Assembly (NCBI RefSeq): GCF_902686445.1
Contig: NC_062213.1
Coordinates: 60,082,991 to 60,146,990, forward strand
DNA: 64,000 nt
From: Sciurus carolinensis
Lineage: Eukaryota; Chordata; Mammalia; Rodentia; Sciuridae
Direction: 5' to 3'
In this document: in pieces, positions 62,198-64,000 of the stretch
Layout: every line of letters begins with the position of its first letter
How positions within the stretch are numbered: the first letter of the stretch is position 1
The notes under the pieces: generated by a model
The model's input: only the letters and a program-made list of their open reading frames with translations
Database searches by the model: none
What the model was told of the DNA's origin: nothing
Translations under genes and position numbers: made by a program

Positions 62198-62232
62198 TGG
62201 TAGACAGGGACACTCAGCCACCGAGCCACCCA
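62198..62232 (-). mobile_element. ID fragment
   Basis: Only 'ggtagacagggacactcagc' and 'caccgagccaccc' remain of a reversed ID half. Confidence 0.45.
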
Positions 62233-62239
62233 TTTGGAA

Positions 62240-64000
62240 TCTCAGGCATTTAAGATTCTCATCACTCTTTAGAAATATGATCCCAAATATTTATTACGAT
62301 GTGATTCCATTACAAAATACAACTTTATACCCTCAGTTGTTGAGGATTTCTTTTTCCTAGAATGCTCTTCTGTCACATACAGTAAAACTTTGCCATGTTA
62401 ATATATTAAATCAAACAATGGAACCTTGATAATTTGAGGCTAATAAAATGGTACAAAAGAATATGGAACTACTGGCTAGAGGTAAGGTGTCAAGTAGCAC
62501 AGTCCAAGTCTTCTCAGCTCCTGGAGGAGGTCTGAACAGGATAGCAATTGTACCATAAGGTCAAAATACAAATGGGGAAGATTCTGAAAGGTGTGATTGG
62601 TAAGAACTGTCAAGACAATGACGACCGTTCACCTCATTACATTCCAGTCTGAATTAACTTGCTGTGACCTCACCTGTCTCATCTTCCCACACTTTGAAAA
62701 CTAGGGCTATAAAAAGGGTGGGAGCCAAGTGCTAGACTCATTATGCTCAAACTGTCCTTATTGTAAAACAGAATATTGTGTGTGTGTGTATGTGTGAAAG
62801 TATGCATGCACACACATACATAAAATGTGTATATATGTGTGATATATATATATATATAAATTGGAATTCATTCCTACTGCAAATGGAAAAATTTGCCTTT
62901 CTGATTTCCCTAATTTTATCTTGTTATAATTAGGAACAACTGTTGATATTTCTATAAAAATGTAAAAGACCAAATATATATAAATAAGTGTATATATGTA
63001 TATAGTATTATATATTTGTATTATTCACATATTTGTATATATATGTATATACATATGTATAATTGTCTTCTTTGATTTTCTCAATTCAATAACCAAGTCA
63101 TGTTGATTTATCCTAAATGACCCTTTTCTTATTTATCCCTACCTATTCATTCCCATAGTCTTCCTAATTCACAGTGACATCACTTCCTTTTAGGGTACAG
63201 AAACAGCCTCCTTATGTTCACTTCCTACATCCTCTTCCCCTCCATTTCCTCCAGTGTACTGTATACAGGTTATTGCACTTAAAATGCTTATTTTATAATG
63301 ACTTCATTCTGTTAAAAAATTATTGATTCCTACAATATAAAAAGTAAGTAACATATGGACATAATAAATAAGGTAGATTTTCAAAACTACTCATGACCCA
63401 ATACTAAATAATGAAACATTTCTCCAGGCTACCATATTAATCAGACAGACTAAGCTTCTAATTTCTTGAGTCTTTGTTCCTCACTAAGGAAGATGAGTTT
63501 GGTCATGCAATTTAGAATATTTTGAATTGCTAACTAAAGTTTCTATTTATAGGTCTCCTAAATTCAAAGCAATTCCTTCCAGAGTTATAACTTTACATAT
63601 GTACTCATATACCTTATAGTACATGTAATAATTATAGGATAATTACAGGATAATTTTTATTTAACAAGTATTTTAGTAGGGAGTCAAATCATGTGAAATG
63701 TGAAAAGTGTGTCCACCATAGGTCTTTAGAGTACATTCATATCTACGTGCTTAAATTTTAATCTGTGGATACATGGGTGTGTATAGTTGTGATATTTTAT
63801 CATGCTATTGCTTATGACATGAGCACTTTTCTATATCTATATTATACTTCAATAAAGAGTTTCAAAAATTAATTTACTGGGAGACTGTATCTTAAAGAAG
63901 TATCACTATTTCTGTCAATTTAAAGTGGCCCCACATAAAATGTCTTCTATTAAGTGTTTTCATTATACCACATATTACATTATACATTGCTACATTCCCA
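62240..64000. other. Upstream end of the window
   Basis: TA/TG simple repeats at 62773-62862 and 62990-63060; otherwise AT-rich. A TATA-box-like CTATAAAAAG at 62705-62714 (plus) follows CCAAT-like and GC-richer text, perhaps an old LTR. L2-like text is possible at 63120-63320 and an L1-like end ('tacttcaataaagag') near 63847. No gene was recognised. Confidence 0.4.
62773..62862. repeat. Compound TG/TA simple repeat
   Basis: (TG)n, then CACATA and (TA)n units. Confidence 0.9.

Overview
The window is mammalian nuclear DNA. It holds one recognisable protein-coding gene, HNF4G (hepatocyte nuclear factor 4 gamma, nuclear receptor NR2A2), on the minus strand. Ten coding exons run from about 47.8 kb down to the stop codon at 23489. 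All nine introns have GT..AG ends, all phases join, and the joined frame has no internal stop. It encodes 446 residues from the conserved Met-Asp start, and 455 or 462 if upstream in-frame ATGs are used. The host is most likely a squirrel-family rodent (Sciuridae). The commonest repeat is a dimeric SINE with a 7SL/B1-like left half and a tRNA-Ala/ID-like right half, accompanied by single ID elements and L1 3' ends that I associate with squirrels and marmots. This assignment comes from memory of repeat families, not from a search.

Layout. 1-23 kb lies downstream of HNF4G: an old minus-strand L1 (about 1.1-4.7 kb), a truncated RPL17 processed pseudogene (4.9-5.15 kb), a second old L1 (9.3-14.4 kb) containing SINEs, a short L1 3' end with a 16-bp target duplication and a solo LTR with a 6-bp target duplication (13466-13915), a 190-bp purine microsatellite (14.7-14.9 kb), L2 remnants and an MLT1-type LTR (21.0-21.3 kb). 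23.0-48.0 kb is HNF4G, with the C-terminal F domain at the low-coordinate end and the N-terminus and a possible promoter near 47.8-48.06 kb. Its introns carry SINEs, MIR, L2 and L1 remnants. 48-64 kb is upstream or first-intron territory: mostly AT-rich unique sequence, a 3'-end L1 (54.9-55.46 kb), a SINE with a perfect 17-bp target duplication (56.4-56.6 kb), an ID element and several microsatellites.

The gene product is a homo- or heterodimeric transcription factor that binds direct-repeat sites in genes of liver, gut, kidney and pancreas. I found no second host gene, RNA gene, CRISPR array or unfamiliar multi-gene system. The observations most worth a second look are the possible N-terminal extension of HNF4G that parallels the P1 form of HNF4A, inverted SINEs bracketing small exons, and several insertions with clean target-site duplications. 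Most other open reading frames here are chance frames in AT-rich or repeat DNA.
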